Made by a program: the position numbers and the translations under genes | Shown: positions 1 through 4,793 of the stretch, piece by piece | Layout: the number at the start of each line of letters is the position of its first letter | Position numbering within the stretch: the first letter of the stretch is position 1 | The notes under the pieces: generated by a model | The model's database searches: none | Told to the model about the DNA's origin: nothing | The model's input: only the letters and a program-made list of their open reading frames with translations | From: SIG350 sp964520895 | GTDB taxonomy: Bacteria; Bacillota; Clostridia; TANB77; SIG350 | NCBI GenBank assembly: GCA_964520895.1 | Contig: CAZFOR010000062.1 | Span: forward strand, 1-5,255 | Direction of reading: 5' to 3' | Length of the DNA: 5,255 nucleotides

Positions 1-201
1 ACATATTGATAACAATAAGTGAACATGGTCTGCCATCATATGTCCTTCTAATATTTCTACTCCTTTGTACTTACATAAATCTTTTATATAACTTTGTATG
101 TCTTTTCTTAATTTATTATATATTACTTTCTTCCTATATTTTGGTATAAACACTATATGGTACTTGCAAACCCATTTTGTGTGTGATAAACTATTTGCCA
201 T
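1..201 (-). CDS. tnpA: IS200-family transposase TnpA, N-terminal part (runs off the window)
   Basis: This is the first 67 residues of a Y1 (HUH) transposase, which moves IS200/IS605 elements as single-stranded DNA through a tyrosine-DNA intermediate. The protein begins MANSLSHTKWVCKYHIVF, the characteristic opening of IS200 TnpA. The metal-binding HUH motif appears as H59-V-H61 within the stretch GHMMADHVHLLLS. Full-length members are about 130-155 residues, so the catalytic tyrosine near residue 125 lies beyond position 1 and cannot be checked. The ATG at 199-201 is preceded by AAGGAG at 211-216 with a 9-base gap, which fixes the start. The visible part has no stop or frameshift. Family assignment is confident; activity cannot be judged. 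Confidence 0.93.
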   Translation of the reverse strand, partial: MANSLSHTKWVCKYHIVFIPKYRKKVIYNKLRKDIQSYIKDLCKYKGVEILEGHMMADHVHLLLSIC

Positions 202-293
202 AAGACCTCTCTCCTTTCGATTTAATATTGGCTTGAACTCTAATATTATAATCCTTTGAGATGTCTTTTGTCTATAAGCTTTTAATCCCGCTC

Positions 294-339
294 GCATAGC
301 AAGTGGTTTTTGTTTCACTGCGTTCCACATTGCTAAAGC
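294..339 (-). repeat. Imperfect hairpin in the IS200 left end
   Basis: TAGCAAGTGG (297-306) pairs with CCACATTGCTA (325-335), leaving one bulged A at 329 and an 18-base loop. A further GC/GC pair (294-295 with 338-339) extends the stem across an internal loop. Bulged subterminal hairpins of this kind are the known TnpA recognition structures in IS200/IS605 elements. The role here is inferred from that family and from the position about 95 bases upstream of tnpA. Confidence 0.65.
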
Positions 340-344
340 ATAAT

Positions 345-368
345 AAAAAAGAGTGAATGTTATTCACC
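345..368 (-). terminator. Intrinsic terminator-like hairpin after the NADAR-Nudix unit
   Basis: On the minus strand, GTGAAT (362-367) pairs with ATTCAC (353-358) around a 3-base loop, and a G-U pair extends the stem. TC and then six T (345-350) follow. This is a short but plausible Rho-independent terminator 24 bases past the Nudix stop. It also lies where the IS200 left boundary should be, so it could instead be part of the insertion target. Confidence 0.5.
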
Positions 369-391
369 TTTTAAATATTTTTTCTACTATT

Positions 392-771
392 TTATTTTTT
401 AATTTGAAGATATCTTTTTAAATATCTCCAACAACCTTTTTTGTCTGTAATACCATCATAATTATTATCAATCATTTTTACCATATCATCTATCTCAAAC
501 CATCTTATATCTTGAACTTCTTCTGTTTCTCTTATTAATGCTTGATAACCAATTCTCCTGTTAGTACATGTCCTCCTGCTGTTACATCCCATAAATCAGG
601 CCATAATTTTTTTGTACTACTTCGTTTCTGTAATAATATTTGATTATTTGAATTCATAATAAATGCTACTACTCCTTTATGCCATAAACCTTTTTTATGA
701 CATTCTTCTCTACTAGCAACCTCATTTATATATTCTCCATTTTCATCTAACACATCAAAAAACTCACTCAT
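392..771 (-). pseudogene. Nudix hydrolase (isopentenyl-diphosphate isomerase-like type), frameshifted and internally deleted
   Basis: Nudix enzymes hydrolyse nucleoside diphosphates linked to another moiety. The first 73 residues, MSEFFDVLDENGEYINEV to GGHVLTGE, match the family, including G-x5-E at the start of the Nudix box. After GAG the frame runs into a stop at 535-537. In another frame, from about position 553, the protein resumes as GYQALIRETEEVQDIRWFEI and ends normally at KRYLQIKK, with TAA at 392-394. Restoring one base (GAATTGG to GAATTTGG, around 551-555) gives G-x5-E-x7-RE with exact Nudix spacing. Next, RET is joined directly to EEVQDIRWF, which in homologues lies about 50 residues further on, so the catalytic REUXEEXGU helix and a core segment appear deleted near 518-527. 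The ATG at 769-771 has GGGAGGA at 777-783. It lies 18 bases after the NADAR stop, so the two were probably one operon. The product should be inactive. Confidence 0.85.
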
Positions 772-789
772 TTTATTCCTCCCAAATTA

Positions 790-1284
790 TTACTTATTAC
801 TATTAATAATTTCATCTCTTATTTTCATCCAAAGTTTACCTAAATTATTTTCACCGTTTCTGTCTTGTCCCCAACCCCAAAAATTATCTTTTGGTGAATC
901 TTCGACTATCATATATTCTCTAGTTTCAAGTAATTTCTTCTTAACATATGGATTTTGATTTACTTTTAACCTTAATAATTCTTCCATAACATCAAGTTTT
1001 ATTTCATTCCAATTTGGTTGTAATTTATCTTTATTTTTCATAGCAATTTTTTGCGCTTCATGTGCAGAAAAGCTATTTTTTATTTGCTGCGCAATTTCAG
1101 GTGCTGACATTTCAAATCCAGCTGACTGATAAGCTTCTTCAAGTGATGCATAAATATATCCTTTGTACTTAACTTTAAATGAACTAAAATTATCTAAACA
1201 ATAAAATTCTCTTGGATAAAAACCTATTACATTTTCAAACTCTTCACTAAGCCAAGTATCTCGATATTGTTCCAATTTTATCAT
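790..1284 (-). CDS. NADAR-family protein (YbiA-like)
   Basis: This 164-residue protein covers the whole NADAR fold. Motifs in order are FYCLDNF (27-33), the SLEEAYQ stretch (48-54) containing the acidic residue equivalent to the usual E-H-x-x-Q motif, W92, a KLLETRE segment (117-123), EDSPKDNFWGWG (128-139) and GENNLG (144-149), then a C-terminal helix ending at residue 164. Characterised family members cleave N-glycosidic bonds. YbiA acts on early riboflavin-pathway intermediates, and others remove ADP-ribose from guanine in DNA or act in NAD/ADP-ribose metabolism; which substrate applies here is unknown. An ATG at 1288-1290 lies only 1-2 bases from the AGGAGGT site, so the ATG at 1282-1284 (protein MIKLEQYR) is the better start. 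No terminator separates it from tRNA-Arg upstream, and a broken Nudix gene follows 18 bases downstream. The domain call is strong. Confidence 0.9.
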   Translation of the reverse strand: MIKLEQYRDTWLSEEFENVIGFYPREFYCLDNFSSFKVKYKGYIYASLEEAYQSAGFEMSAPEIAQQIKNSFSAHEAQKIAMKNKDKLQPNWNEIKLDVMEELLRLKVNQNPYVKKKLLETREYMIVEDSPKDNFWGWGQDRNGENNLGKLWMKIRDEIINSNK

Positions 1285-1291
1285 ATGCATT

Positions 1292-1298
1292 ACCTCCT
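1292..1298 (-). promoter_or_regulatory. Ribosome binding site that decides the NADAR start
   Basis: A perfect AGGAGGT is followed by ATGCATATG after only two bases. The first ATG is too close for normal initiation, while the second (1282-1284) has a spacing of 7 bases. This shortens the protein by two residues relative to the longest open frame. Confidence 0.75.
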
Positions 1299-1332
1299 AA
1301 AATCTCATAATATATTCAACTTATTTTAAATC

Positions 1333-1409
1333 TGGTGCACTTAGCTGGATTCGAACCAGCGGCCTCTCCCTTAGGAGGGGAGCGCTCTATCCTACTGAGC
1401 TATAAATGC
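1333..1409 (-). tRNA. tRNA-Arg (anticodon CCT)
   Basis: A complete 77-base cloverleaf reads on the minus strand. The acceptor stem is GCATTTA/TAAGTGC (one T-G pair), the D arm GCTC...GAGC, and the anticodon stem CTCCC/GGGAG around the loop CTCCTAA. The T arm is GCTGG-TTCGAAT-CCAGC, the discriminator is A, and the 3' CCA is encoded. The anticodon CCT at 1373-1375 reads AGG. The gene lies 37 bases after the hslO stop and about 50 bases before NADAR. I see no terminator after it, so NADAR may be transcribed with it. Confidence 0.96.
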
Positions 1410-1444
1410 ATAAATATAAGTTGATATATATTAATATATAACTT

Positions 1445-1472
1445 ATTATAGTGTATTTCTTATATTCTTCAA
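1445..1472 (-). promoter_or_regulatory. Probable tRNA-Arg promoter in the 3' end of hslO
   Basis: TTGAAG (1467-1472), a 16-base spacer and a perfect TATAAT (1445-1450) lie within the last codons of hslO. Transcription would start about 30 bases upstream of the mature tRNA 5' end. TTGAAG is a fair rather than perfect -35, and the region is AT-rich, so chance matches are possible. Confidence 0.5.
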
Positions 1473-2321
1473 CTCATCTAATGTAAAAGAATATTCTTTA
1501 TTGCAAAACTGACAATTAATTTCTATATCCTTGTTATCTTGTATCATTTCATCAATTTCTTTTTTACCTAAGCTAATTATTCCTTTTTCAAATCTTTGTT
1601 TACTACAATCACATATATATTCTGAATTTATTTCTCCTAACATCATTAATATATCTTCATCTTTTGTAATATTTTTTGCAATATCTATTAATGATTTTTT
1701 TTCATAAATCATTTTAGTAATATCTACTCTATCTTGTAATGCTTGTTCTACTTTTTCTATAACTTCATTAGTTGCATCTGGCATAAGCTGTAATAAATAT
1801 CCTCCTGCTGATACTATTTCATTGTTATCAAATAAAACCCCTAGTGATAAAACAGTAGGTATTTGCTCAGATGTAGCAAAATAATTTGTGAAATCAGTTG
1901 CAATATCTCCTGAAATGATTTCTCCAATTCCAACATATGGTTCTTTTAGTCCTAAATCTTTGATAATATATATATTTCCTTGAGTTCCAACAATACCTTT
2001 TATATCTAATTTATTATCACTTGTTGGTAATACTTCAGCATCTCTATTTTGAACATATCCTTTTACTTTTCCACCTTGCTTAGCTACACAAGTCATAGTT
2101 CCAATTGGGCCATTACCTTTTATCTGAACTGTTATATTATCACTTTCTTGTTTCAAATCAACTCCCATAATCGCACTAAATGTTAGTACTCGACCAAAAG
2201 CTGCTATCCCTGTTTTAGATAGTTTATGTATTTCGTTTGCTTTCTTTATAACATCTGTTGTATCAATACAAGTCAATTTTACCATTCCATCATATGCTAA
2301 AAACTTCATAACATTTGCCAT
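1446..2321 (-). CDS. hslO: Hsp33 redox-regulated molecular chaperone
   Basis: Hsp33 is a cytoplasmic holdase activated by oxidative unfolding: zinc is released, cysteines form disulfides, and the protein dimerises to bind unfolding clients. The 291-residue product has the usual family length. It starts MANVMKFLAYDGMVKLT, carries the conserved core segments GNGPIGTM, YVQNRDAEV and the GGYLLQLMPDA stretch, and ends with the zinc/redox switch C237-D-C239-x30-C270-x2-C273, which fits the family pattern CxC-x(27-32)-CxxC. All four switch cysteines are present, so it should be redox competent. A start four codons upstream (2331-2333) would place GGAGG inside the coding sequence, so the ATG at 2319-2321 is preferred. 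It follows the cold-shock gene after a 63-base gap holding a hairpin. I see no separate promoter for it, so read-through from csp is possible. Confidence 0.97.
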   Translation of the reverse strand: MANVMKFLAYDGMVKLTCIDTTDVIKKANEIHKLSKTGIAAFGRVLTFSAIMGVDLKQESDNITVQIKGNGPIGTMTCVAKQGGKVKGYVQNRDAEVLPTSDNKLDIKGIVGTQGNIYIIKDLGLKEPYVGIGEIISGDIATDFTNYFATSEQIPTVLSLGVLFDNNEIVSAGGYLLQLMPDATNEVIEKVEQALQDRVDITKMIYEKKSLIDIAKNITKDEDILMMLGEINSEYICDCSKQRFEKGIISLGKKEIDEMIQDNKDIEINCQFCNKEYSFTLDELKNIRNTL

Positions 2322-2325
2322 ATTT

Positions 2326-2331
2326 TCCTCC
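2326..2331 (-). promoter_or_regulatory. Ribosome binding site that decides the hslO start
   Basis: GGAGGA lies 4 bases (5 from GGAGG) upstream of the ATG at 2319-2321. It overlaps the alternative in-frame ATG at 2331-2333, which has no site of its own. The downstream ATG is therefore the likely start. Confidence 0.75.
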
Positions 2332-2343
2332 ATATATATTAAT

Positions 2344-2371
2344 AAGCCCAGTAAAGAATAGTACTGGGCTT
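2344..2371 (-). terminator. Strong hairpin between csp and hslO; possibly a leaky or opposite-facing terminator
   Basis: AAGCCCAGTA (2344-2353) and TACTGGGCTT (2362-2371) form a perfect 10-bp stem with an 8-base loop. On the minus strand, the direction of csp and hslO, the stem is preceded by an A-rich run and followed only by ATTAATATATAT, a weak U-tract. On the plus strand it is followed by CTGTTTTTTTG, a much better tract. It may act as a partial terminator after csp, reducing read-through into hslO, or stop transcription coming from the plus strand. Confidence 0.6.
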
Positions 2372-2384
2372 CTGTTTTTTTGTT

Positions 2385-2588
2385 TTATCTTAATACACTA
2401 ACATTTGATGCTTGTAATCCTTTTTCACCTTCAATTACATCAAATGTAACATTAGCACCTTCTTCAAGTGTTTTATATCCATCTACATTAATTGCAGAAT
2501 AATGTACAAAAACATCTTTTCCTTCACTTCTTTCAATAAAACCAATTCCCTTTTCTGGGCTAAACCACTTAACTGTTCCTTTTTCCAT
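2385..2588 (-). CDS. csp: CspA-family cold-shock protein
   Basis: A 67-residue single cold-shock domain (OB fold) that binds single-stranded RNA and DNA, acting as an RNA chaperone in the cytoplasm. It begins MEKGTVKWFSPEKGIGFI. RNP1 is K13-GIGF-I18 and RNP2 is V26-FVHY-30, followed by the conserved SAI and a C-terminal ending ASNVSVLR. The length is standard for the family. Position 15 in RNP1 is isoleucine where most members have a nucleic-acid-stacking phenylalanine. The open frame extends 14 codons further upstream, but AAAGGAGG at 2597-2604 lies 8 bases before the ATG at 2586-2588 and sits inside that extension, so the short form is the real protein. The AT-rich upstream region carries several palindromes. 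I cannot tell which paralogue (cspA, cspB and so on) this is. Confidence 0.95.
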   Translation of the reverse strand: MEKGTVKWFSPEKGIGFIERSEGKDVFVHYSAINVDGYKTLEEGANVTFDVIEGEKGLQASNVSVLR

Positions 2589-2596
2589 AACAATTT

Positions 2597-2604
2597 CCTC
2601 CTTT
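2597..2604 (-). promoter_or_regulatory. Ribosome binding site that decides the csp start
   Basis: AAAGGAGG is followed by an 8-base gap to the ATG at 2586-2588. It excludes the longer in-frame start at 2628-2630, which would give the protein an atypical 14-residue leader. Confidence 0.85.
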
Positions 2605-2637
2605 TGTATTGTTTTTTTGACATAAGTCATATCTTTT

Positions 2638-2652
2638 GTTTATTTAATAAAC
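2638..2652. repeat. Short hairpin in the predicted csp 5' leader
   Basis: GTTTATT and AATAAAC are perfectly complementary around a single central base, so the site is almost fully palindromic (15 bases). It lies at or next to the predicted 5' end of the csp transcript, where csp mRNAs often carry structure affecting stability or cold translation. With so little GC the structure would be weak; the role is inference. Confidence 0.35.
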
Positions 2653-2657
2653 TATAT

Positions 2658-2688
2658 ATTATATATCACATATATTGAAATATTTCAA
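2658..2688 (-). promoter_or_regulatory. Possible csp promoter
   Basis: A perfect TATAAT occurs at 2658-2663 with TTGAAA at 2683-2688, spaced 19 bases. Using TATATA at 2660-2665 instead gives the preferred 17-base spacing. It lies downstream of the tRNA-Met terminator, so csp needs a start in this interval. The leader would be about 60 bases. The -35 falls within a 20-base palindrome. The AT richness makes the exact call uncertain. Confidence 0.45.
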
Positions 2689-2691
2689 TAT
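2672..2691. repeat. 20-base perfect palindrome upstream of csp, possible operator
   Basis: ATATTGAAATATTTCAATAT is its own reverse complement over all 20 bases. It overlaps the -35 region of the proposed csp promoter. A dimeric DNA-binding regulator is one explanation, and a chance palindrome in AT-rich DNA is another. I do not recognise it as a known operator. Confidence 0.5.
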
Positions 2692-2697
2692 GATTTA

Positions 2698-2720
2698 ACA
2701 AAATCGATTTGAGATTTTGT
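2698..2720. repeat. Inverted repeat between the tRNA-Met terminator and the csp promoter
   Basis: ACAAAATC (2698-2705) and GATTTTGT (2713-2720) form a perfect 8-bp stem with a 7-base loop. It lies 6 bases upstream of the 20-base palindrome. No useful T-tract follows on either strand, so it does not look like a terminator. It could be a second protein-binding site. Confidence 0.4.
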
Positions 2721-2729
2721 ACATTTCAT

Positions 2730-2762
2730 AAAAAAAATTAGCCATCTTTAAATAATGACTAA
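2730..2762 (-). terminator. Intrinsic terminator after tRNA-Met
   Basis: TTAGTCAT (2755-2762) pairs with ATGGCTAA (2738-2745), an 8-bp stem with one G-U pair and a 9-base loop. A run of eight T (2730-2737) follows at once. It lies 42 bases past the tRNA 3' end and would end transcription of the tRNA and any read-through from the 429-residue protein gene. Confidence 0.85.
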
Positions 2763-2803
2763 TTCACATATTATACTTTACTTATATAGCAATTAAACAA
2801 ATT

Positions 2804-2880
2804 TGGTAGCGGCAGTAAGAATCGAACTTACGACACTACGGGTATGAACCGTATGCTCTAGCCAACTGAGCTATGCCGCC
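2804..2880 (-). tRNA. tRNA-Met (anticodon CAT), elongator type
   Basis: A complete 77-base cloverleaf reads on the minus strand. The acceptor stem is GGCGGCA/TGCCGCT (first pair G-U), the D arm GCTC...GAGC, and the anticodon stem TACGG/CCGTA around the loop TTCATAC. The T arm is GTAAG-TTCGATT-CTTAC, with discriminator A and an encoded CCA. The anticodon CAT is at 2844-2846. The anticodon stem lacks the three consecutive G-C pairs of an initiator, and the overall sequence resembles Gram-positive elongator tRNA-Met more than the lysidine-modified tRNA-Ile that also has CAT. Confidence 0.93.
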
Positions 2881-2899
2881 ACTTGTTAAATGCCTATTT

Positions 2900-2928
2900 A
2901 TAATAACAAATTTATAAACATTTGTCAA
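2900..2928 (-). promoter_or_regulatory. Near-consensus sigma-A type promoter of tRNA-Met
   Basis: A perfect TTGACA (2923-2928), an exact 17-base spacer and TATTAT (2900-2905) precede the tRNA by about 20 bases. Transcription would start near 2893, leaving a short 5' leader for RNase P. This is the strongest promoter in the window. Its -35 begins only 13 bases after the stop of the upstream protein gene. Confidence 0.85.
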
Positions 2929-2941
2929 TATTTTTTACAAA

Positions 2942-4231
2942 TTATTGAATAAAACCATTTAAAAAGTTTGTATACTCATTACTTGAATTTATAAAATCTG
3001 TTAATCCTTCCTCTTGTTTTTTACTTATTTCTTTACTAACTCTTTGATTTGCAAAATTAGTATTTACATTTATTTCAGCAAAATCTGTTTTAAGTTTTAT
3101 CTCCATTTTATCTGTTTGCGTTGTAGTACCCTCTGTTTTAATACTACCTTCAAATTTATATTCTAATATAGTACCATTAAATATTACTGCATTTTGACCA
3201 GTTATACCAAGATTAATATTATATGTTTTTGCATTATCCTTTTTATCTCTAATATTTATTGTATATACCTCTTCTGCGTCTTCCACAATTGTCATGTATA
3301 AATATGATTGTCCTTCATATTCTAATCCTATTTCAGTTTTTTTATCGTCAATTTTTGCATCTAATTTCCATACTATTGTATTTTCTTGTTGTGAAGATAT
3401 CTCAATACTTTCTATTTTTTCTCTTAATAATCCAGACATTACAAATGAAATCTTAATACTTGATAAATCATTAGTTTGTTTTTCTTTTAATTGCTTTACT
3501 AAAGTTTCCATTTGCTCTTTAACATAAGTATTATCAACTTCACCATTATTATTTTGATTTACCATTTTATTTATTTCAACGCAATCATTTATAAAAGTTT
3601 CATCATTTTTTAGTACTTCCATAGTATTGATTACTATTTCATTAAACCTTTTTTCTGTTAAAATAATACCAACCTGTACTTTATCTTTTTTGTCTTCATT
3701 AATACTTATCTTATAAAAATCTTCTTCTCCTAAGTGTTTTTTTATTTCAGCATATATCTTTTTGTATACTGAATTCGAACGTTTTATTAAATCTATATTT
3801 GTACTAGTTGTTGCTTCATCATTTAGTCTAACAAATTTATCATAATTAGGAAGATCTAAATAATATATTCCTTCTTTTTCATATACATTCATAATAGAAC
3901 TTTCATCTTGTCCTTTTAGTTCATAAATATTATATTCGTTATCCTTATTTATGTTAGTATTTAATTTTAATGTTTGGGATTGTTGTAACTGACCAAGTTT
4001 TAAATCAATTGTGGATTGTGTTGTATATGCCTCGTCTGCATTATTTTTACTTACTATTTCCTTACTTATATAATTATCTACTTTAATATTAATATTATCT
4101 ATTACTCTAAATATCATATATTTCGGATTATTATATAAAAATATTCCTCCTCCCACAAGTCCTGCAATTATTATAAATACTATTATAATTACAATATACT
4201 TTGTTATAGGTCTATCTATACCTTGTTCCAT
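2942..4231 (-). CDS. Membrane-anchored protein of unknown function (429 residues)
   Basis: I do not recognise this gene. The product has a short positively charged N-terminus (R7, K11), one hydrophobic segment at about residues 12-33 (YIVIIIVFIIIAGLVGGGIF), and then about 395 soluble residues. There is no lipobox cysteine and no obvious signal peptidase site, so a single-pass anchor with the bulk outside the cell is most likely. The outer part is rich in Lys, Glu, Asn and Ile, with alternating patterns that suggest long beta-strands (for example 65-115 and 255-390) and a charged helical stretch near 190-255. It has almost no cysteine. A LolA/LppX-like curved beta-sheet is possible but is only inference. 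The ATG at 4229-4231 has AAAGGGGG (4239-4246) seven bases upstream, a slightly unusual ribosome site. It has its own promoter and no terminator before the tRNA-Met promoter. Confidence 0.9.
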   Translation of the reverse strand: MEQGIDRPITKYIVIIIVFIIIAGLVGGGIFLYNNPKYMIFRVIDNINIKVDNYISKEIVSKNNADEAYTTQSTIDLKLGQLQQSQTLKLNTNINKDNEYNIYELKGQDESSIMNVYEKEGIYYLDLPNYDKFVRLNDEATTSTNIDLIKRSNSVYKKIYAEIKKHLGEEDFYKISINEDKKDKVQVGIILTEKRFNEIVINTMEVLKNDETFINDCVEINKMVNQNNNGEVDNTYVKEQMETLVKQLKEKQTNDLSSIKISFVMSGLLREKIESIEISSQQENTIVWKLDAKIDDKKTEIGLEYEGQSYLYMTIVEDAEEVYTINIRDKKDNAKTYNINLGITGQNAVIFNGTILEYKFEGSIKTEGTTTQTDKMEIKLKTDFAEINVNTNFANQRVSKEISKKQEEGLTDFINSSNEYTNFLNGFIQ

Positions 4232-4257
4232 ACAAAAACCCCCTTTATTATATTAAT

Positions 4258-4286
4258 AGAATATTATAAAAAGATATTCTTGTCAA
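4258..4286 (-). promoter_or_regulatory. Promoter of the 429-residue membrane protein gene
   Basis: A perfect TTGACA (4281-4286) with a 17-base spacer leads to TATTCT (4258-4263). It lies between the upstream terminator (4318-4347) and the gene, and gives a leader of roughly 20 bases that contains the ribosome binding site. Confidence 0.65.
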
Positions 4287-4317
4287 CCATTTTGTGAAAT
4301 AATTAAAATCAAATTAT

Positions 4318-4347
4318 AAAAAAGTACTGGTACATAAAATACCAGTA
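4318..4347 (-). terminator. Intrinsic terminator after the surface-protein gene
   Basis: TACTGGTA (4340-4347) pairs perfectly with TACCAGTA (4325-4332) across a 7-base loop. A C and six T (4318-4323) follow, and then further AT-rich sequence. It lies 44 bases past the TGA stop at 4392-4394. Confidence 0.85.
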
Positions 4348-4391
4348 TTAAAACATATTATATTAATCCCACTTCTCTGTTTTTATTAATC

Positions 4392-4793
4392 TCATCCAAT
4401 TTTCCATGGATTAACAGCCGTTCCAGAACCTCCTGTTATAAACACAGTATCACTTAATAACACTACAGGTCGTACACCATAAGAAGCAGGCATTGTCTGT
4501 TGCCAATGAGTACCATGAAAGATTTTTTTATCAATATTCTCGCTATTTACAAATCTAATTTCATAACAATCGTTTATGGAACTAAAAATAGGAGAAACTG
4601 ATAAGCATTGAGATGCAAGCCAATAATTTATACTATTACTATTTCCGAATATCATACTTGTTGTTAACTCTGTCATGTTATTTTGTACGTCAGACAGCGC
4701 ATACGCATAACCTGTCTGAACAATTCCTTCAAGTTCATATCCATAATAATTCCCATCTTCACTCCTATCTTCTGGAGCAGGTATAGTTGGTAC
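4392..4793 (-). pseudogene. C-terminal part of a clostridial surface protein, cut off by an in-frame TAG
   Basis: This stretch continues, in the same reading frame, the fragment that ends at the TAG codon 4794-4796. It reads VPTIPAPEDRSEDGNYYGYE, continues through INYWLAS (4598-4618), and ends with SYGVRPVVLLSD and ITGGSGTAVNPWKIG before TGA. The YWLAS and GVRPVV...GTxxNPW motifs are those of C-terminal domains found in large exported or prepilin-like proteins of Clostridia, related in style to DUF6273-type domains. The function of these domains is not known to me. A shorter open frame could begin at the ATG 4674-4676, but no ribosome binding site precedes it, and it would lack the first 39 residues that are clearly in frame with the upstream part. 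I therefore treat it as the stranded end of one gene. A sequencing error or read-through of the stop would make the gene intact. Confidence 0.7.

Larger units (their letters stand above)
1..350 (-). mobile_element. IS200-type insertion sequence, left end plus start of tnpA
   Basis: The element comprises the 5' part of tnpA and about 140 bases upstream of it. That upstream stretch is non-coding and contains an imperfect hairpin (294-339), as expected for the left end recognised by Y1 transposases. The outer boundary is not certain. IS200/IS605 elements have no terminal inverted repeats and make no target duplication, so it cannot be read from one end alone. I place it between about 336 and 352, next to the hairpin at 345-368. 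The right end and any tnpB lie outside the window. Confidence 0.7.

Noticed and set aside
1333..1409. tRNA-Arg as the attachment site of an integrated island
   Set aside because: I found no second copy of the tRNA 3' end in the window and no integrase gene, so integration at this tRNA cannot be supported from here.
2770..2800. TATAAT at 2770-2775 just downstream of tRNA-Met, suggesting a small RNA promoter
   Set aside because: The only possible -35 (TTGTTT) is poor and 19 bases away, and the tRNA terminator follows almost at once, leaving no room for a transcript.
3259..3527. Two overlapping open frames on the plus strand
   Set aside because: They lie wholly within the 429-residue gene on the other strand, lack ribosome binding sites, and their composition simply mirrors that gene.
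4247..4268. Two perfect TATAAT boxes (4263-4268 and 4247-4252) near the membrane-protein promoter
   Set aside because: They are 12 and 28 bases from the TTGACA, outside workable spacing; TATTCT at 17 bases fits better.
4674..4676. A separate small gene starting at this ATG
   Set aside because: No ribosome binding site precedes it, and the frame continues upstream with family-like sequence to the TAG codon, so it is more likely the end of a disrupted longer gene.
4678..4770. AGGAGTGAAGATG on the minus strand, resembling a ribosome site plus start
   Set aside because: The ATG is in a different frame and yields only a 27-residue peptide that overlaps the surface-protein frame; it looks like chance.
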